Assembly: GCA_017886895.1 (NCBI GenBank)
Contig: JAGHJD010000042.1
Location: 1-52,284, forward strand
Origin: Clostridia bacterium
GTDB taxonomy: Bacteria; Bacillota; Clostridia; Christensenellales; Borkfalkiaceae
Direction of reading: 5' to 3'
Length of the DNA: 52,284 nucleotides
In this document: one piece after another, positions 18,932 through 30,252 of the stretch
Numbering within the stretch: the first letter of the stretch is position 1
Layout: each line of letters starts with the position of its first letter
Position numbers and translations under genes: made by a program
Notes under the pieces: model-generated
The model's database searches: none
Seen by the model: only the letters and a program-made list of their open reading frames with translations
What the model was told of the DNA's origin: nothing

Positions 18932-19570
18932 TCACTGCTGCATCGCCCGTTTGAACGCCGCGGGAACGCGGTCGAACACTTCCAGCCGCTCCCCGACAAG
19001 CTCGTCCAGCACCCGCCTGTACATGCCGTACACGCGCTCGGAGACATAGAACTTCCCCGCAAAGGAGGACTTGACGAGATCGTCCAGAAAATCGAGGTCG
19101 AGCTGCGCATCGAAGAGCACCAGCCCCTTGTGCACGAGCCGCGCCTGCGTGCGCGTCTCGCAGAGGTCGAGCTCTTCCGCCTTCACTTCGCGCAGGAGAA
19201 GGATCGCGGGCAGCGGCACGGCGCCCTCGGAATAGTTCCTGTCCGACAGGGCGGGCACATAGCCGCGCATGCCCCTGTACTCGTCGTGCACGCAGATGAG
19301 CGCGGCAGCCGCCTCCGAAACGGGCGTCTTGTGCGGGAGCCCCTTCTTCGTATAGTACAGGGTGTCCCCTTTTACGCCGTAGCGGGCCCGGATGACGAAC
19401 TGCGGCAGCGCCGCGAGCAGCACGCCGCAGGGCACGAGCACGCCGCACCAGATCGCGCCGCCCGTGAGATAGAAATACGCCAGGACGCCCAGCGCAGCAA
19501 TCACCGAGCCGATCGCTATGAACCGCGCCGATTCCGTGCGGCGGCGGGTAAAGCGGTAGTACTTCTTCAT
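18932..19570 (-). CDS. Uncharacterised membrane protein with two N-terminal helices
   Basis: A 212-residue protein. Two hydrophobic helices (about 16-36 and 40-58) are followed by a soluble domain of about 150 residues with alternating beta-like and helical stretches. The tight helical hairpin plus soluble domain resembles bacterial PH-domain-like membrane proteins, but this is only a shape argument. I do not recognise the family. It starts 2 bases after the prfB stop with no clear ribosome binding site, so it is probably translated by coupling to prfB. Confidence 0.75.
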   Translation of the reverse strand: MKKYYRFTRRRTESARFIAIGSVIAALGVLAYFYLTGGAIWCGVLVPCGVLLAALPQFVIRARYGVKGDTLYYTKKGLPHKTPVSEAAAALICVHDEYRGMRGYVPALSDRNYSEGAVPLPAILLLREVKAEELDLCETRTQARLVHKGLVLFDAQLDLDFLDDLVKSSFAGKFYVSERVYGMYRRVLDELVGERLEVFDRVPAAFKRAMQQ

Positions 19571-19572
19571 GC

Positions 19573-20670
19573 TCAGCTCTTTTTGAGGTAATCGATGATG
19601 AAGGGCTGCAGGTCGCCGTCCATGACCGCCTGGATATTGCCCGTTTCACAGCCCGTGCGGTGGTCCTTGACCAGCGTGTACGGGCAGAAGACATAGCTGC
19701 GGATCTGGCTGCCCCACTCGATCTTCTTGATCTCGCCCTTTAAGTTCTGTTCGTTTGCGAGCCGCTCGCTCTCGCGCAGTTCGATGAGTTTGGAGCGCAG
19801 CATCTTCATCGCCATTTCGCGGTTCTGCATCTGCGAACGCTCGTTCTGGCAGGAGACGATGATGCCCGTCGGGATATGCTGGATGCGGATGGCGGACTCC
19901 GTCTTGTTGATGTGCTGCCCGCCCGCGCCCGAGGAGCGGTAGGTCGTGACCTTCAGATCCTCCGCGCGGATCTCGACGTCTCCCTCGTCCTCGATCTCGG
20001 GCATGACCTCGAGGGAGGCAAAGGAGGTGTGGCGGCGCTTGTTCGCGTCAAAGGGGGAGATGCGCACCAGCCTGTGCACGCCCTTCTCCGCTTTGAGGTA
20101 GCCGTAGGCGTTCTCGCCCTCGATCTTGAAGTCGACGCTCTTGATGCCCGCCTCGTCGCCGTCCAGACGGTCGAGCTCGGTGACGCGGAAGTTGTTGCGC
20201 TCGGCGTAGCGGGTGTACATGCGGTAGAGCATGGAGACCCAGTCGCAGCTCTCGGTGCCGCCCGCGCCCGAATGCAGGGTCAGAAGCGCGTTGTTCGCGT
20301 CGTACTTGCCGCGCAGGAGGGAGCGGATGCGCATATCCTCGAGGTCCGCCTCGGCGGTCGCAAACATTCCGTCCAGCTCGGGGATGAGGTCCTCCTCGCC
20401 CGTCTCTTCGATGAGGTCGATGACCTCGTTCACCTCTTCGAGCGCCTTTTTGCCCTTCTCATAGGCGCCTATCTTGCCCTCGACGACGGAGACCTCGCGC
20501 CCGAGCTTTGCCGAACGCTCGATGTCCTGCCACACTTCGGGCTGTTCCTGTTCGGCTTTCAGCTCCGCGAGCTTTTCGCGCAGCACGTCTATATCCAGCG
20601 CCTGTTTGGTCTCTTCGAGCGTGCTCTCGAGCGCCTTCGCTTTCAGCCTGTAATCGTCTGCCCTGAACAT
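19573..20670 (-). CDS. prfB: Peptide chain release factor 2, no programmed frameshift
   Basis: A 365-residue class I release factor recognising UGA and UAA. The anticodon-like SPF motif is in VRISPFDANKR and the catalytic GGQ in SGAGGQHINKTE. Unlike many bacterial prfB genes, the whole protein is read in one frame from ATG 20670; no internal CTTTGA shift site is present near codon 25. GGGAGG precedes the start. It lies 15 bases after secA, a common pairing in Firmicutes. Confidence 0.96.
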   Translation of the reverse strand: MFRADDYRLKAKALESTLEETKQALDIDVLREKLAELKAEQEQPEVWQDIERSAKLGREVSVVEGKIGAYEKGKKALEEVNEVIDLIEETGEEDLIPELDGMFATAEADLEDMRIRSLLRGKYDANNALLTLHSGAGGTESCDWVSMLYRMYTRYAERNNFRVTELDRLDGDEAGIKSVDFKIEGENAYGYLKAEKGVHRLVRISPFDANKRRHTSFASLEVMPEIEDEGDVEIRAEDLKVTTYRSSGAGGQHINKTESAIRIQHIPTGIIVSCQNERSQMQNREMAMKMLRSKLIELRESERLANEQNLKGEIKKIEWGSQIRSYVFCPYTLVKDHRTGCETGNIQAVMDGDLQPFIIDYLKKS

Positions 20671-20685
20671 AGTCCTCCCTCTGCG

Positions 20686-23565
<2,880 letters not shown>

Positions 23566-23664
23566 ACGGGCACCTCCTTCTGCGCGGCGGAAAAAACACA
23601 TCCGCCGCCGCGGTGCGGACGGCGCGGGAAAGCGCACTCCGCCATGATGATCGTAAACGTTTTT

Positions 23665-23693
23665 ATTTTACTATATTTGCAAAAAAATGTAAA
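23665..23693 (-). promoter_or_regulatory. secA operon promoter
   Basis: TTTACA (23688-23693) and TAAAAT (23665-23670) are 17 bases apart on the minus strand, about 100 bases before the secA start. Confidence 0.75.
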
Positions 23694-23703
23694 AGAAAAA
23701 GCT

Positions 23704-23756
23704 CCCCTTTCGCAAAAAAAGTTGCCCCGCCGCCCCCTTTTCGGCAAAAAAACAGC
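23704..23756 (-). terminator. Probable terminator after comF
   Basis: On the minus strand TTGCC and GGGCAA flank a GC-rich loop and are followed by CTTTTTTTG (T-run at about 23714-23720). Confidence 0.5.
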
Positions 23757-23763
23757 GCTTTTT

Positions 23764-24498
23764 TCAGCCCCTTTGCCCCTGCTCCTTCCCGCCCCGCACC
23801 GCCTGCGGCACGGACGCCGCCGTCAGCAGGCACACGCTGCGCGCGCCCGCACGCAGGAGAGCGGCAGCCAGCGCGTTCGCCGTCGCGCCCGTCGTCATCA
23901 CGTCGTCGACAAGCAGGATCTTCTTCCCGCGGCATTTCGCGCGCTCGTGCACGCGGAAACTGCCGCCGAGGTTCTCCGCCCGCTCCCGCCGCGGGAGCGT
24001 CTTCTGCGCCTCCGTCTCGCGCGTCTTGACGAGCAGTTCCGCCTCGAAGGGCACGCCTGTACGCGCGGAGAGCTCTGCGGCGAGCAGGGCGCTCTGGTTG
24101 TAGCCCCGCTTTTTCAACGCCTTCTCCGTCATGGGCACGCAGGCAAGAAAATCCGTATCCGCAAATTCGCGGGAAAAGAAGGGCAGCATTGCCTCGGCAA
24201 ACGCGCCCGCAAGGTGCCGCCCGCCCGTCTTGAACCGTTTGACCAGCCGCACGATCTCGCCCTCGTAGCGGAAGGCGCTGCGCGCAGCACGGAATGCGGG
24301 CATATCCGCCTTGCATTCGAGGCAGGCGGGGACCGCCTCCGCAGCCGCCCTGCCGCACTTGGCGCAGATATTCCCGCCGTTGAAGGGCAGCGTCTGCAAA
24401 CAGTGCGGGCAGAACCGCGATCCCCCGTACAGCTCCGCGCCGCAGGCGGCGCAGGTGAGCGTCTCGTCGAACAGCAGCTTTTTCAGGCGGGACAGCAA
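23764..24498 (-). CDS. comF: ComF family phosphoribosyltransferase-fold protein
   Basis: About 244 residues. Two zinc-ribbon-like cysteine pairs (CAAC with CPHC, then CAKC with CLEC) lead into a phosphoribosyltransferase fold whose PRPP loop reads ILLVDDVMTTGAT. ComF proteins are needed for natural DNA uptake in Bacillus and Haemophilus; the enzyme activity is unknown. The start is uncertain: the TTG at 24498 falls right after the GrpB stop codon with AGG just upstream, and no ATG or GTG in frame fits better. Translation is probably coupled to the GrpB gene. Confidence 0.85.
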   Translation of the reverse strand: MLSRLKKLLFDETLTCAACGAELYGGSRFCPHCLQTLPFNGGNICAKCGRAAAEAVPACLECKADMPAFRAARSAFRYEGEIVRLVKRFKTGGRHLAGAFAEAMLPFFSREFADTDFLACVPMTEKALKKRGYNQSALLAAELSARTGVPFEAELLVKTRETEAQKTLPRRERAENLGGSFRVHERAKCRGKKILLVDDVMTTGATANALAAALLRAGARSVCLLTAASVPQAVRGGKEQGQRG

Positions 24499-24499
24499 T

Positions 24500-25027
24500 T
24501 CACCTGCCCGCCGCACGCTCCGCCTCCCATGCGAGGGCGCGCCGCTCCAGTCCGCGGACGAACGCATCTTTCCCGTCGCAATACCCCTCGATGTCCTCGG
24601 GAAAGCGCGCCGCCAGCTCCCGTTTGAGCGCGCCGTACGCCGCCGCCTCGGCGGGATGCGCGCGCAGATAGTCGCGCACGGCGAGATGCCGCCCGATGTT
24701 CCGCACGTCCCCCTCCGCAAAGATATGGATCTGATGCGTGCGCTCGTCGCCGCCCTTGCGGTAATACCTGCGCCCCGCGATGCCGAATTCGCCCATGCAC
24801 TCGTACCCGAGCGCCTCAAACGCGGCGCTTTGCGCGTCCGCCGCCGCAAGGCTGTGCACGACGGGCATCATATCGATGACGGGCTTTGCGGCAAGCCCCG
24901 GCACCGCCGTGCTGCCGATATGGTGGACGGCGACGCAGTTCTCCCCGAGGACGGCGCGGATCGCCGCCGCCTCCCGCGCAAAAAGATCCGCCCAGCGCGG
25001 ATCATAGTCCGTTACGCGCACGTGCAT
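24500..25027 (-). CDS. GrpB family protein (nucleotidyltransferase fold)
   Basis: A 175-residue GrpB/UPF0157 protein. The family signature VHHIGSTAVPGLAAKPVIDMM is present in two overlapping parts (HHIGSTAVPG and KPVIDMM), followed by HQIHIF and FRDYLRAHP-like sequence (VRDYLRAHP). The fold is that of nucleotidyltransferases, but the substrate is not known; the family occurs alone or fused to CoaE. ATG 25027 has GGAGG 10 bases upstream. It sits between metK and comF. Confidence 0.88.
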   Translation of the reverse strand: MHVRVTDYDPRWADLFAREAAAIRAVLGENCVAVHHIGSTAVPGLAAKPVIDMMPVVHSLAAADAQSAAFEALGYECMGEFGIAGRRYYRKGGDERTHQIHIFAEGDVRNIGRHLAVRDYLRAHPAEAAAYGALKRELAARFPEDIEGYCDGKDAFVRGLERRALAWEAERAAGR

Positions 25028-25085
25028 TGCACATTTTCCTCCAAATACAGAGCGGGGCGACATGCCCCGCTCCTTTCTGCCTGTA

Positions 25086-26249
25086 TCACAGATACTTTTT
25101 CAGCCGCTCCGCCGCGTCCGTGCGCTCCCAGGGGAACTCCTCCCTGCCGAAGTGCCCGTATGCCGCCGTCTGCCTGAAGATCGGCCTGCGCAGCCCGAGC
25201 TTTTCGATGATCGCCTGCGGACGAAGGTCGAAGTTCTCGCGCACGATCTGCACGAGCTTTTCCTCGGGCACCCGCCCCGTGCCGAAGGTGTTGACGTAGA
25301 CGGAGACGGGGTTCGCCACGCCGATCGCGTAGGCGAGCTCGATCTCGCACTCGTCCGCAAGGCGCGCCGCCACAATGTTCTTGCAGATATAGCGCGCCAT
25401 GTACGCCGCGCTGCGGTCGACTTTGGTCGCGTCCTTCCCCGAGAACGACCCGCCGCCGTGCGCGCACCGCCCGCCGTAGGTATCCACGATGATCTTGCGC
25501 CCCGTCAGACCGCTGTCCCCCGCGGGGCCGCCGATCTCGAACCTGCCCGTCGGGTTGATATAGTACTTCGTGTCCGCGTCCAGCCACTTCCCGCCGACGA
25601 CGGGCTCGATGACGTACTTCTTTATGTCCGCGCGGAGCTGTTCCTGCGAGACCTTTTCGTCATGCTGCGCGGAGACGACGACGGTATCCACGCGGACGGG
25701 CTTGCCGTCCTCGTATTCGACGGTGACCTGCGTCTTCCCGTCGGGGCGCAGGTAGGGCAGCGTGCCGTCCTTGCGCACCGCGGCGAGCCGCTTTGCGAGC
25801 TTCTGCGCGAGCATGTACGGCAGCGGCATGAGTTCGGGCGTCTCGTTCACGGCGTAGCCGAACATCATGCCCTGGTCCCCCGCGCCGATCTGGTCGTACG
25901 AACCGCCCCCTTCCTTGCGCTCGAGCGAGGCGTCCACGCCGAGCGCGATGTCCGCGCTCTGCGCATGGATCGCCGTGATGACGGCGAGGGAATTATAGGA
26001 GAACCCCTGCCCTTCGGTGTAGCCGATCTCCTTCACGGTGTCCTTGACGATGCGCGAGATGTCGACGTAGCAGCTCGTGGAGAGCTCGCCCATGACGAGC
26101 ACCATGCCCGTCGTGGCGCAGCACTCGATCGCCGCGCGGGCGCTCCCGTCCTGCGCGAGCACCGCGTCCAGCACCGCGTCCGCGATCTGGTCGCACACCT
26201 TGTCGGGGTGCCCCTCCGTCACGCTCTCGCTCGTAAAAAATTTCTTCAT
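25086..26249 (-). CDS. metK: S-adenosylmethionine synthase
   Basis: A 387-residue enzyme making SAM from methionine and ATP. Family motifs are visible: [42 protein letters not shown]-like ([17 protein letters not shown]) and the C-terminal [15 protein letters not shown] 26249 has AGGAG upstream, and the in-frame extension before it lies over the promoter. There is no room for a SAM riboswitch: the promoter is only about 30 bases upstream of the start. It heads metK-grpB-comF. Confidence 0.97.
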   Translation of the reverse strand: MKKFFTSESVTEGHPDKVCDQIADAVLDAVLAQDGSARAAIECCATTGMVLVMGELSTSCYVDISRIVKDTVKEIGYTEGQGFSYNSLAVITAIHAQSADIALGVDASLERKEGGGSYDQIGAGDQGMMFGYAVNETPELMPLPYMLAQKLAKRLAAVRKDGTLPYLRPDGKTQVTVEYEDGKPVRVDTVVVSAQHDEKVSQEQLRADIKKYVIEPVVGGKWLDADTKYYINPTGRFEIGGPAGDSGLTGRKIIVDTYGGRCAHGGGSFSGKDATKVDRSAAYMARYICKNIVAARLADECEIELAYAIGVANPVSVYVNTFGTGRVPEEKLVQIVRENFDLRPQAIIEKLGLRRPIFRQTAAYGHFGREEFPWERTDAAERLKKYL

Positions 26250-26282
26250 ATGCGTCTTTGCTCCTGTGCTATATGCCGCTTT

Positions 26283-26311
26283 ATTATATCGCATCGCGGA
26301 AAGGTTGTCAA
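26283..26311 (-). promoter_or_regulatory. metK promoter
   Basis: TTGACA (26306-26311) and TATAAT (26283-26288), both perfect, are 17 bases apart on the minus strand. The -35 box overlaps that of the divergent plus-strand promoter. Confidence 0.9.
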
Positions 26312-26333
26312 TGTTTTTAAAATGTGCTACAAT
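26305..26333 (+). promoter_or_regulatory. Promoter of the PflX-like gene, apparently leaderless
   Basis: TTGTCA (26305-26310) and TACAAT (26328-26333) are 17 bases apart. The start codon is at 26341, exactly where transcription should begin, and there is no ribosome binding site between. Confidence 0.65.
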
Positions 26334-26340
26334 GCCGTGT

Positions 26341-27213
26341 ATGGGCAAGTGCGGGCTTTGCCCCGTGCGGTGCGGGGCGGACAGGACAAGACAGGCGGGC
26401 GCCTGCGGCGCGGGGGCGGATATTCTGCTCGTGAAATACGGGCTGCACCCCTATGAGGAGCCGTGCATCTCGTATAAGAACGGGTCGGGCACCGTCTTTT
26501 TCGGCGGGTGCGCGCTGCGGTGCGCGTTCTGCCAGAACTACGAGCTCTCCCGCGCGCGGTGCGGGAGGGAGGTGAGCGCGAAGGAGCTTGCGGCGGTGTT
26601 CTGCGAGCTGGAAGAGCGCGGCGCGGAGAATATCAACCTCGTGACGGCGTCGCACTTCGTGCCGCAGCTTCTGGAAACCTTCCGCATCCGCCGCCCGAAG
26701 ATCCCCGTCGTGTACAACACGCACGCCTACGAGACCCTCCCCGCGCTCCGCGCGCTGGACCCGTATATCGATGTGTGGCTGCCCGACCTCAAATTCTTTG
26801 CGCCCGCGCTCTCCGCGCGCTATACGGGGCGGGCGGACTACTTTGCCGTCGCCTCCCGCGCCGTCGCGTTCATGGCGGAGCGCAAGCCCGACCTGCGGGA
26901 GGGCAAGATGTATGCGGGCTGCATCGTGCGCCACCTCATCCTGCCGCTCGGAACAGGCGACAGCCTGCGCATCATCGACTGGTTCGCGCAGCTGCACTCC
27001 CCCGCAACCTTTTCGCTGATGGCGCAGTACACGCCCTGCGGCGACGCGGAGCGTTTCCCCGAACTGCGCCGCCCGATCACGGCGCGCGAATACGAACGGG
27101 TGCGGGCACACCTCGAACAGAGCGGCATCGAACGCGCCTTCGTGCAGGAGCGCGCCGCCGCGGACGGGAAGTTCATCCCCGATTTTTCGGAGAAGAACGA
27201 CGCCCTGTTCTGA
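26341..27213 (+). CDS. PflX-like radical SAM protein (pyruvate formate-lyase activase related)
   Basis: A 290-residue radical SAM protein of the COG1313 (PflX) group. The SAM cluster motif is CALRCAFC (C57, C61, C64). Four N-terminal cysteines (C4, C7, C11, C22) may hold a second iron-sulfur cluster. [10 protein letters not shown] and HPYEEPCIS before the motif are typical. These proteins resemble glycyl radical enzyme activases, but no glycyl radical enzyme is nearby and the substrate is unknown. The start at 26341 is the only one that places the cysteine motif normally; it has no Shine-Dalgarno sequence and lies at the predicted transcription start. It is divergent from metK. Confidence 0.88.
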   Translation: MGKCGLCPVRCGADRTRQAGACGAGADILLVKYGLHPYEEPCISYKNGSGTVFFGGCALRCAFCQNYELSRARCGREVSAKELAAVFCELEERGAENINLVTASHFVPQLLETFRIRRPKIPVVYNTHAYETLPALRALDPYIDVWLPDLKFFAPALSARYTGRADYFAVASRAVAFMAERKPDLREGKMYAGCIVRHLILPLGTGDSLRIIDWFAQLHSPATFSLMAQYTPCGDAERFPELRRPITAREYERVRAHLEQSGIERAFVQERAAADGKFIPDFSEKNDALF

Positions 27214-27306
27214 CCTCGCGCATAGGCTGCCCCCTGCCGCACGTGCAAAACACCCTTTGCAGACGGCGGGCGCCATGTATCCTTGACGTTCCCTATGCCC
27301 GGCGCC

Positions 27307-27462
27307 CTATCTTTTCGGCGTGCCCTCCTTCGGTTCGGGCAGGTGCAGAAACTTCCGCTTGAGCTTTACCAGCCTGCGCACGAGCGGCGCGCACGCGGAG
27401 GGCGGGGCGGCGGCGAGCCTGCGCTCGAGCAGGAAAATTTTTTGCTTTAAATCGCGTTTCAC
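27307..27462 (-). CDS. Possible small basic protein (51 residues)
   Basis: An open frame with a GTG start and no clear ribosome binding site. The product would be helical and very basic (about a third Lys or Arg), with two leucine-rich stretches (KIFLLERRL and LVRRLVKLKRKFL). Codon choice resembles real genes of the window, which is the main argument for it; the lack of a promoter or Shine-Dalgarno sequence is the main argument against. It fills most of the 280-base gap between the PflX-like and ABC-F genes. Function unknown. Confidence 0.25.
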   Translation of the reverse strand: MKRDLKQKIFLLERRLAAAPPSACAPLVRRLVKLKRKFLHLPEPKEGTPKR

Positions 27463-27492
27463 AACGCTTAGTTTGCGGAATTTTTTGAAAGT

Positions 27493-29382
27493 ATGCTCAT
27501 TCAACTCGAAAACGTGACCTTCGGGTACGACAACAAACCCATCATAGAGAATGCGGAACTCACCCTCTCCGAGGGCGAGCGCGCGGGCTTTATCGGGCCG
27601 AACGGCGAGGGCAAGACGACGCTTCTGCACCTCATGACGGGCGCGCTCGCGCCCGACGCGGGGCGGGTGCTGAAAAAGAGCGGGCTGCGCATGGGCATTT
27701 TCGAGCAGAACGGCGGGCTGGAGAGCGAACGCACCGTCTTTGCGGAGATGCAGAGCGTGTTCGCGGACGTGTACGCGGCGCTTGAAAAGCTGCGCGAGAC
27801 GGAGGAGGCGCTCGCCAAGGTCTCCGACCCCGCGCAGGTGCGCGCCCTCTCGGAGCGGCACGAAAAGCTCGAAAAGCGCATCGCCGCGGCGGACGGATAC
27901 AACGTTGAAGTGCGCATCCGCACCGTCCTCAACGGGATGGGGTTCGGCGGCAGGTACGAGCAGGTCGTCTCCACCATGAGCGGCGGGGAAAAGACGCGGC
28001 TCAAGCTGTGCCGCCTGCTCCTCGAAGAGCCGGAGCTCCTGCTCCTGGACGAGCCGACCAACCACCTCGACACGGACACGCTGTTCTGGCTCGAGGACTA
28101 CCTGAAAAGCTACCGCGGGGCGGTGTTCGCCGTCTCGCACGACCGCTGGTTCCTCGATTCGCTCATGGGCAAGATCTACGAGCTGGAGAACAGGCGGGTG
28201 CACATGTACCGCGGGAACTACTCCAAATACAAACTCTTAAAGGCGGAGCGCGTCCTCGCCCAGGAGCGCGCGTACGAAAAACAGCAGAAGGAGATCGCCG
28301 CGCTCAAAGACTACGTCGCCCGCAATATCGTGCGCGCGACGACGGCGAGCAGCGCGCAGTCGCGCGTGAAAAAGCTGGAGAACATGGAGGTGCTCGAAAA
28401 GCCCCTCCCGCCGCCCGCGCCGCCCTCCTTCCGTTTTGAGACGGACGCGGAGAGCGAAGAGCGCACCCTCGAAGTGCGCGGGCTGCGCCTCGCCGCGGGA
28501 GAGAAAGAGCTGTTTAAAAGCGCGGACTTTGCCGTGCGGCGGGGCGAAAAGATCGCCCTGCTCGGCGCGAACGGGGCGGGGAAGTCCACCCTCGCCCGCG
28601 CGCTCGCGGCGGGGAGAGACCCCGCGATCGCCTGGGGCAGGTACGTGAAGATCGGCTACTACGACCAGGAGAACGCCGCGCTCGACCCCGACGACACCGT
28701 GCTCGGCGCGCTGTGGAACAGGCACCGCGGCATGAGCCAGACGGAGGCGCGCGCGCTGCTCGCGCGCGCAAAGCTGGGCGAGGAGGACATCGGCAAGAAG
28801 GTGCGGCAGCTCTCGGGCGGGGAGCGCGCAAAGCTCGCGCTCGTACTGCTCGAGGCGGAGCGCGCGAACGTGCTCATTCTGGACGAGCCGACCAACCACC
28901 TCGACCTGCAGGCGCGCGAGGCGCTGGAGAGCGCGCTGCGGGCTTTTAACGGAACGCTGCTGTTCGTCTCGCACGACCGCTGGTTCATCGCCGCGCTCGC
29001 GCAGAAGATCTTAGAGGCGGAGGACGGGCGCCTCACTCTATACCCCTGCGGGTACGCCGAATACGCGGAACAGAAAAAGCGCGCCGCGCAGAGCGCGGCG
29101 GCGCAGAAAAACGCACAGAAGGCGGAGGAGCGCGCAAGGGCGGGCGCGGCGGCGCACCGCTCGAAGGCGGAGCGCGCCGAGGAAGCAAAGCGCAAACAGC
29201 GCGTCAAAGAGACGGAGGCGAAGATCGCCGCCCTCGAATCGGAGGAGGCGGCGCTCAATGCCGCGATCGCCGACCCTGCCGTCGCCGCGGATTACAGGCT
29301 TTTAGCCGAAAAATGTGCGCGGCTGGAGACCCTCCGCGCCGAGCTGGACGCGCTGTACGAAGAGTACGAAACGCTGCTGTAA
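27493..29382 (+). CDS. ABC-F family ATPase with C-terminal coiled coil
   Basis: A 629-residue soluble protein with two ABC ATPase domains and no membrane segments. Walker A motifs are GPNGEGKT (35-42) and GANGAGKS; signature motifs are MSGGEKTR and LSGGERAK; both Walker B sites read LLLDEPTNHLD or LILDEPTNHLD. The inter-domain linker (AYEKQQKEIAALKDYV) is moderately long. The last ~100 residues are a charged coiled coil (Ala, Glu, Lys), as in Uup/YheS-like members. ABC-F proteins act on ribosomes, in antibiotic protection or translation rescue; which applies is not clear. Only a weak GAAAG precedes the ATG, and no clear promoter is seen. Confidence 0.92.
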   Translation: MLIQLENVTFGYDNKPIIENAELTLSEGERAGFIGPNGEGKTTLLHLMTGALAPDAGRVLKKSGLRMGIFEQNGGLESERTVFAEMQSVFADVYAALEKLRETEEALAKVSDPAQVRALSERHEKLEKRIAAADGYNVEVRIRTVLNGMGFGGRYEQVVSTMSGGEKTRLKLCRLLLEEPELLLLDEPTNHLDTDTLFWLEDYLKSYRGAVFAVSHDRWFLDSLMGKIYELENRRVHMYRGNYSKYKLLKAERVLAQERAYEKQQKEIAALKDYVARNIVRATTASSAQSRVKKLENMEVLEKPLPPPAPPSFRFETDAESEERTLEVRGLRLAAGEKELFKSADFAVRRGEKIALLGANGAGKSTLARALAAGRDPAIAWGRYVKIGYYDQENAALDPDDTVLGALWNRHRGMSQTEARALLARAKLGEEDIGKKVRQLSGGERAKLALVLLEAERANVLILDEPTNHLDLQAREALESALRAFNGTLLFVSHDRWFIAALAQKILEAEDGRLTLYPCGYAEYAEQKKRAAQSAAAQKNAQKAEERARAGAAAHRSKAERAEEAKRKQRVKETEAKIAALESEEAALNAAIADPAVAADYRLLAEKCARLETLRAELDALYEEYETLL

Positions 29383-29462
29383 GCCGAAAACCGAGCGGCA
29401 CAAAAGCGCATAAGCGCAAAGACGGGCGGCACAAAGACGTGTTTCACGAAGATGTGCAGTAT

Positions 29463-29492
29463 AAAACGGGCGGGCGCTCACCGCCCGTTTTT
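29463..29492. terminator. Bidirectional terminator between the ABC-F and XRE genes
   Basis: AAAACGGGCGG (29463-29473) pairs with CCGCCCGTTTT (29481-29491), with T-runs in both directions. The stop codon of the minus-strand XRE gene lies in the loop. Confidence 0.8.
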
Positions 29493-29837
29493 CCTGTCCG
29501 CATTGTACACCGCCGCCAGAAGACCGACCAGCTTTTCCCGCACGGGCAGGTCCATGCCGCGGTACAGGCGCAGCATCTCCATTTCGTCCGACGAAAAATA
29601 GATGCCGCTCTTATAATAGTCGACGACGGCACCCGCACAGGTGACGCACCGCTCGGTGCGCAGCCCCAGCGCGCCCGCGAGCGCCATGCCGAGCGCCTCT
29701 TCCCGCGCGCCCTCCCCCTCAAAGAAGGCGGCGATTGCGGAGGGCGGCTGCCCCGTCCTCTGCGCGAGCTCCGCATAGCTGAGCCCGTTCCCCCGCCGTA
29801 TCTCGTCCAAGACCTGCACAACGTCTCTCCCGACCAT
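29478..29837 (-). CDS. XRE-type helix-turn-helix regulator (119 residues)
   Basis: An N-terminal helix-turn-helix (about 5-45, LSYAELAQRTGQPPSAIAAF) is followed by a short region ending YFSSDEMEMLRLYRGM and LVGLLAAVY. That tail is found in many small phage-type repressors and their chromosomal relatives. ATG 29837 has GAAGGAG about 9 bases upstream. It is divergent from a second small XRE gene across about 100 bases that hold two promoters and two inverted repeats, the usual layout of a repressor pair. The local DNA is visibly more AT-rich than its surroundings. Confidence 0.8.
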   Translation of the reverse strand: MVGRDVVQVLDEIRRGNGLSYAELAQRTGQPPSAIAAFFEGEGAREEALGMALAGALGLRTERCVTCAGAVVDYYKSGIYFSSDEMEMLRLYRGMDLPVREKLVGLLAAVYNADRKNGR

Positions 29838-29858
29838 ATCCCTACGCTCCTTCCCCTC

Positions 29859-29887
29859 ATTATATACAACCGTTGATTGTCGGTCAA
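29859..29887 (-). promoter_or_regulatory. Promoter of the minus-strand XRE gene
   Basis: TTGACC (29882-29887) and TATAAT (29859-29864) are 17 bases apart. The spacer contains CAACCGTTG, a short inverted repeat that could bind a repressor. Confidence 0.8.
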
Positions 29888-29892
29888 GAATT

Positions 29893-29936
29893 TTTACACC
29901 CACTGGACGTATAATCTGTAAGCGTGGGGGTGTAAA
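29893..29936 (+). promoter_or_regulatory. Inverted repeat around the promoter and ribosome binding site of the 70-residue XRE gene
   Basis: TTTACACCCAC (29893-29903) pairs with GTGGGGGTGTAAA (29924-29936), apart from two bulged G. A perfect TATAAT (29910-29915) lies between the arms, but no good -35 box precedes it. The right arm contains the ribosome binding site. It may be an operator. Confidence 0.55.
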
Positions 29937-29937
29937 G

Positions 29938-30150
29938 ATGATCGTTCAGAGCAAAATACAGCAGCGCCTTGCGGAGACGATCCGCCAGAGCGGCATGACG
30001 CAGAGGGAGATCGCGCAAAAACTGCGGGTGAGCCAGCAGATGATCTCGCAGTATCTTCTGGGCAAAAAGATGCCCGCCCTCGATACGTTCGCAAACCTGT
30101 GCGAGGTCCTCGACGCCGACCCCGCTTATATTTTGTGCTTAAAAGCCTGA
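29938..30150 (+). CDS. Small XRE regulator, paralogue A (70 residues)
   Basis: A single helix-turn-helix domain (GMTQREIAQKLRVSQQMISQY) with a short tail PALDTFANLC and LDADPAYILC. It is a close paralogue of the next gene: both are 70 residues long, and the last third is nearly identical. Only DNA binding is visible, with no oligomerisation or ligand domain. GGGGGTG lies just upstream of the ATG. It is divergent from the 119-residue regulator. Confidence 0.8.
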   Translation: MIVQSKIQQRLAETIRQSGMTQREIAQKLRVSQQMISQYLLGKKMPALDTFANLCEVLDADPAYILCLKA

Positions 30151-30173
30151 ACACGCCCTTTTTACAGTATATC

Positions 30174-30223
30174 ATAGTCATTGCCTATATGTCAAGATTA
30201 TTATAGTCATTGCCTGTTATAAT
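30174..30223 (+). promoter_or_regulatory. Direct repeats and -10 box upstream of XRE paralogue B
   Basis: ATAGTCATTGCCT occurs at 30174-30186 and again at 30203-30215, 29 bases apart (nearly three helical turns). A perfect TATAAT follows at 30218-30223. No good -35 box is present, so the repeats may be activator or repressor sites. Confidence 0.6.
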
Positions 30224-30252
30224 TTGCCCAAACTGATGAAAGAGGTTTGGCA

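Noticed and set aside
18804-19694. Upstream extension of the tsaD frame by about 300 codons
   Set aside because: The extension is out of frame with, and overlaps, a separate membrane protein gene. TsaD homology begins just after ATG 18803.
26250-26282. A SAM riboswitch before metK
   Set aside because: The leader between promoter and start codon is only about 30 bases, too short for any known SAM aptamer.
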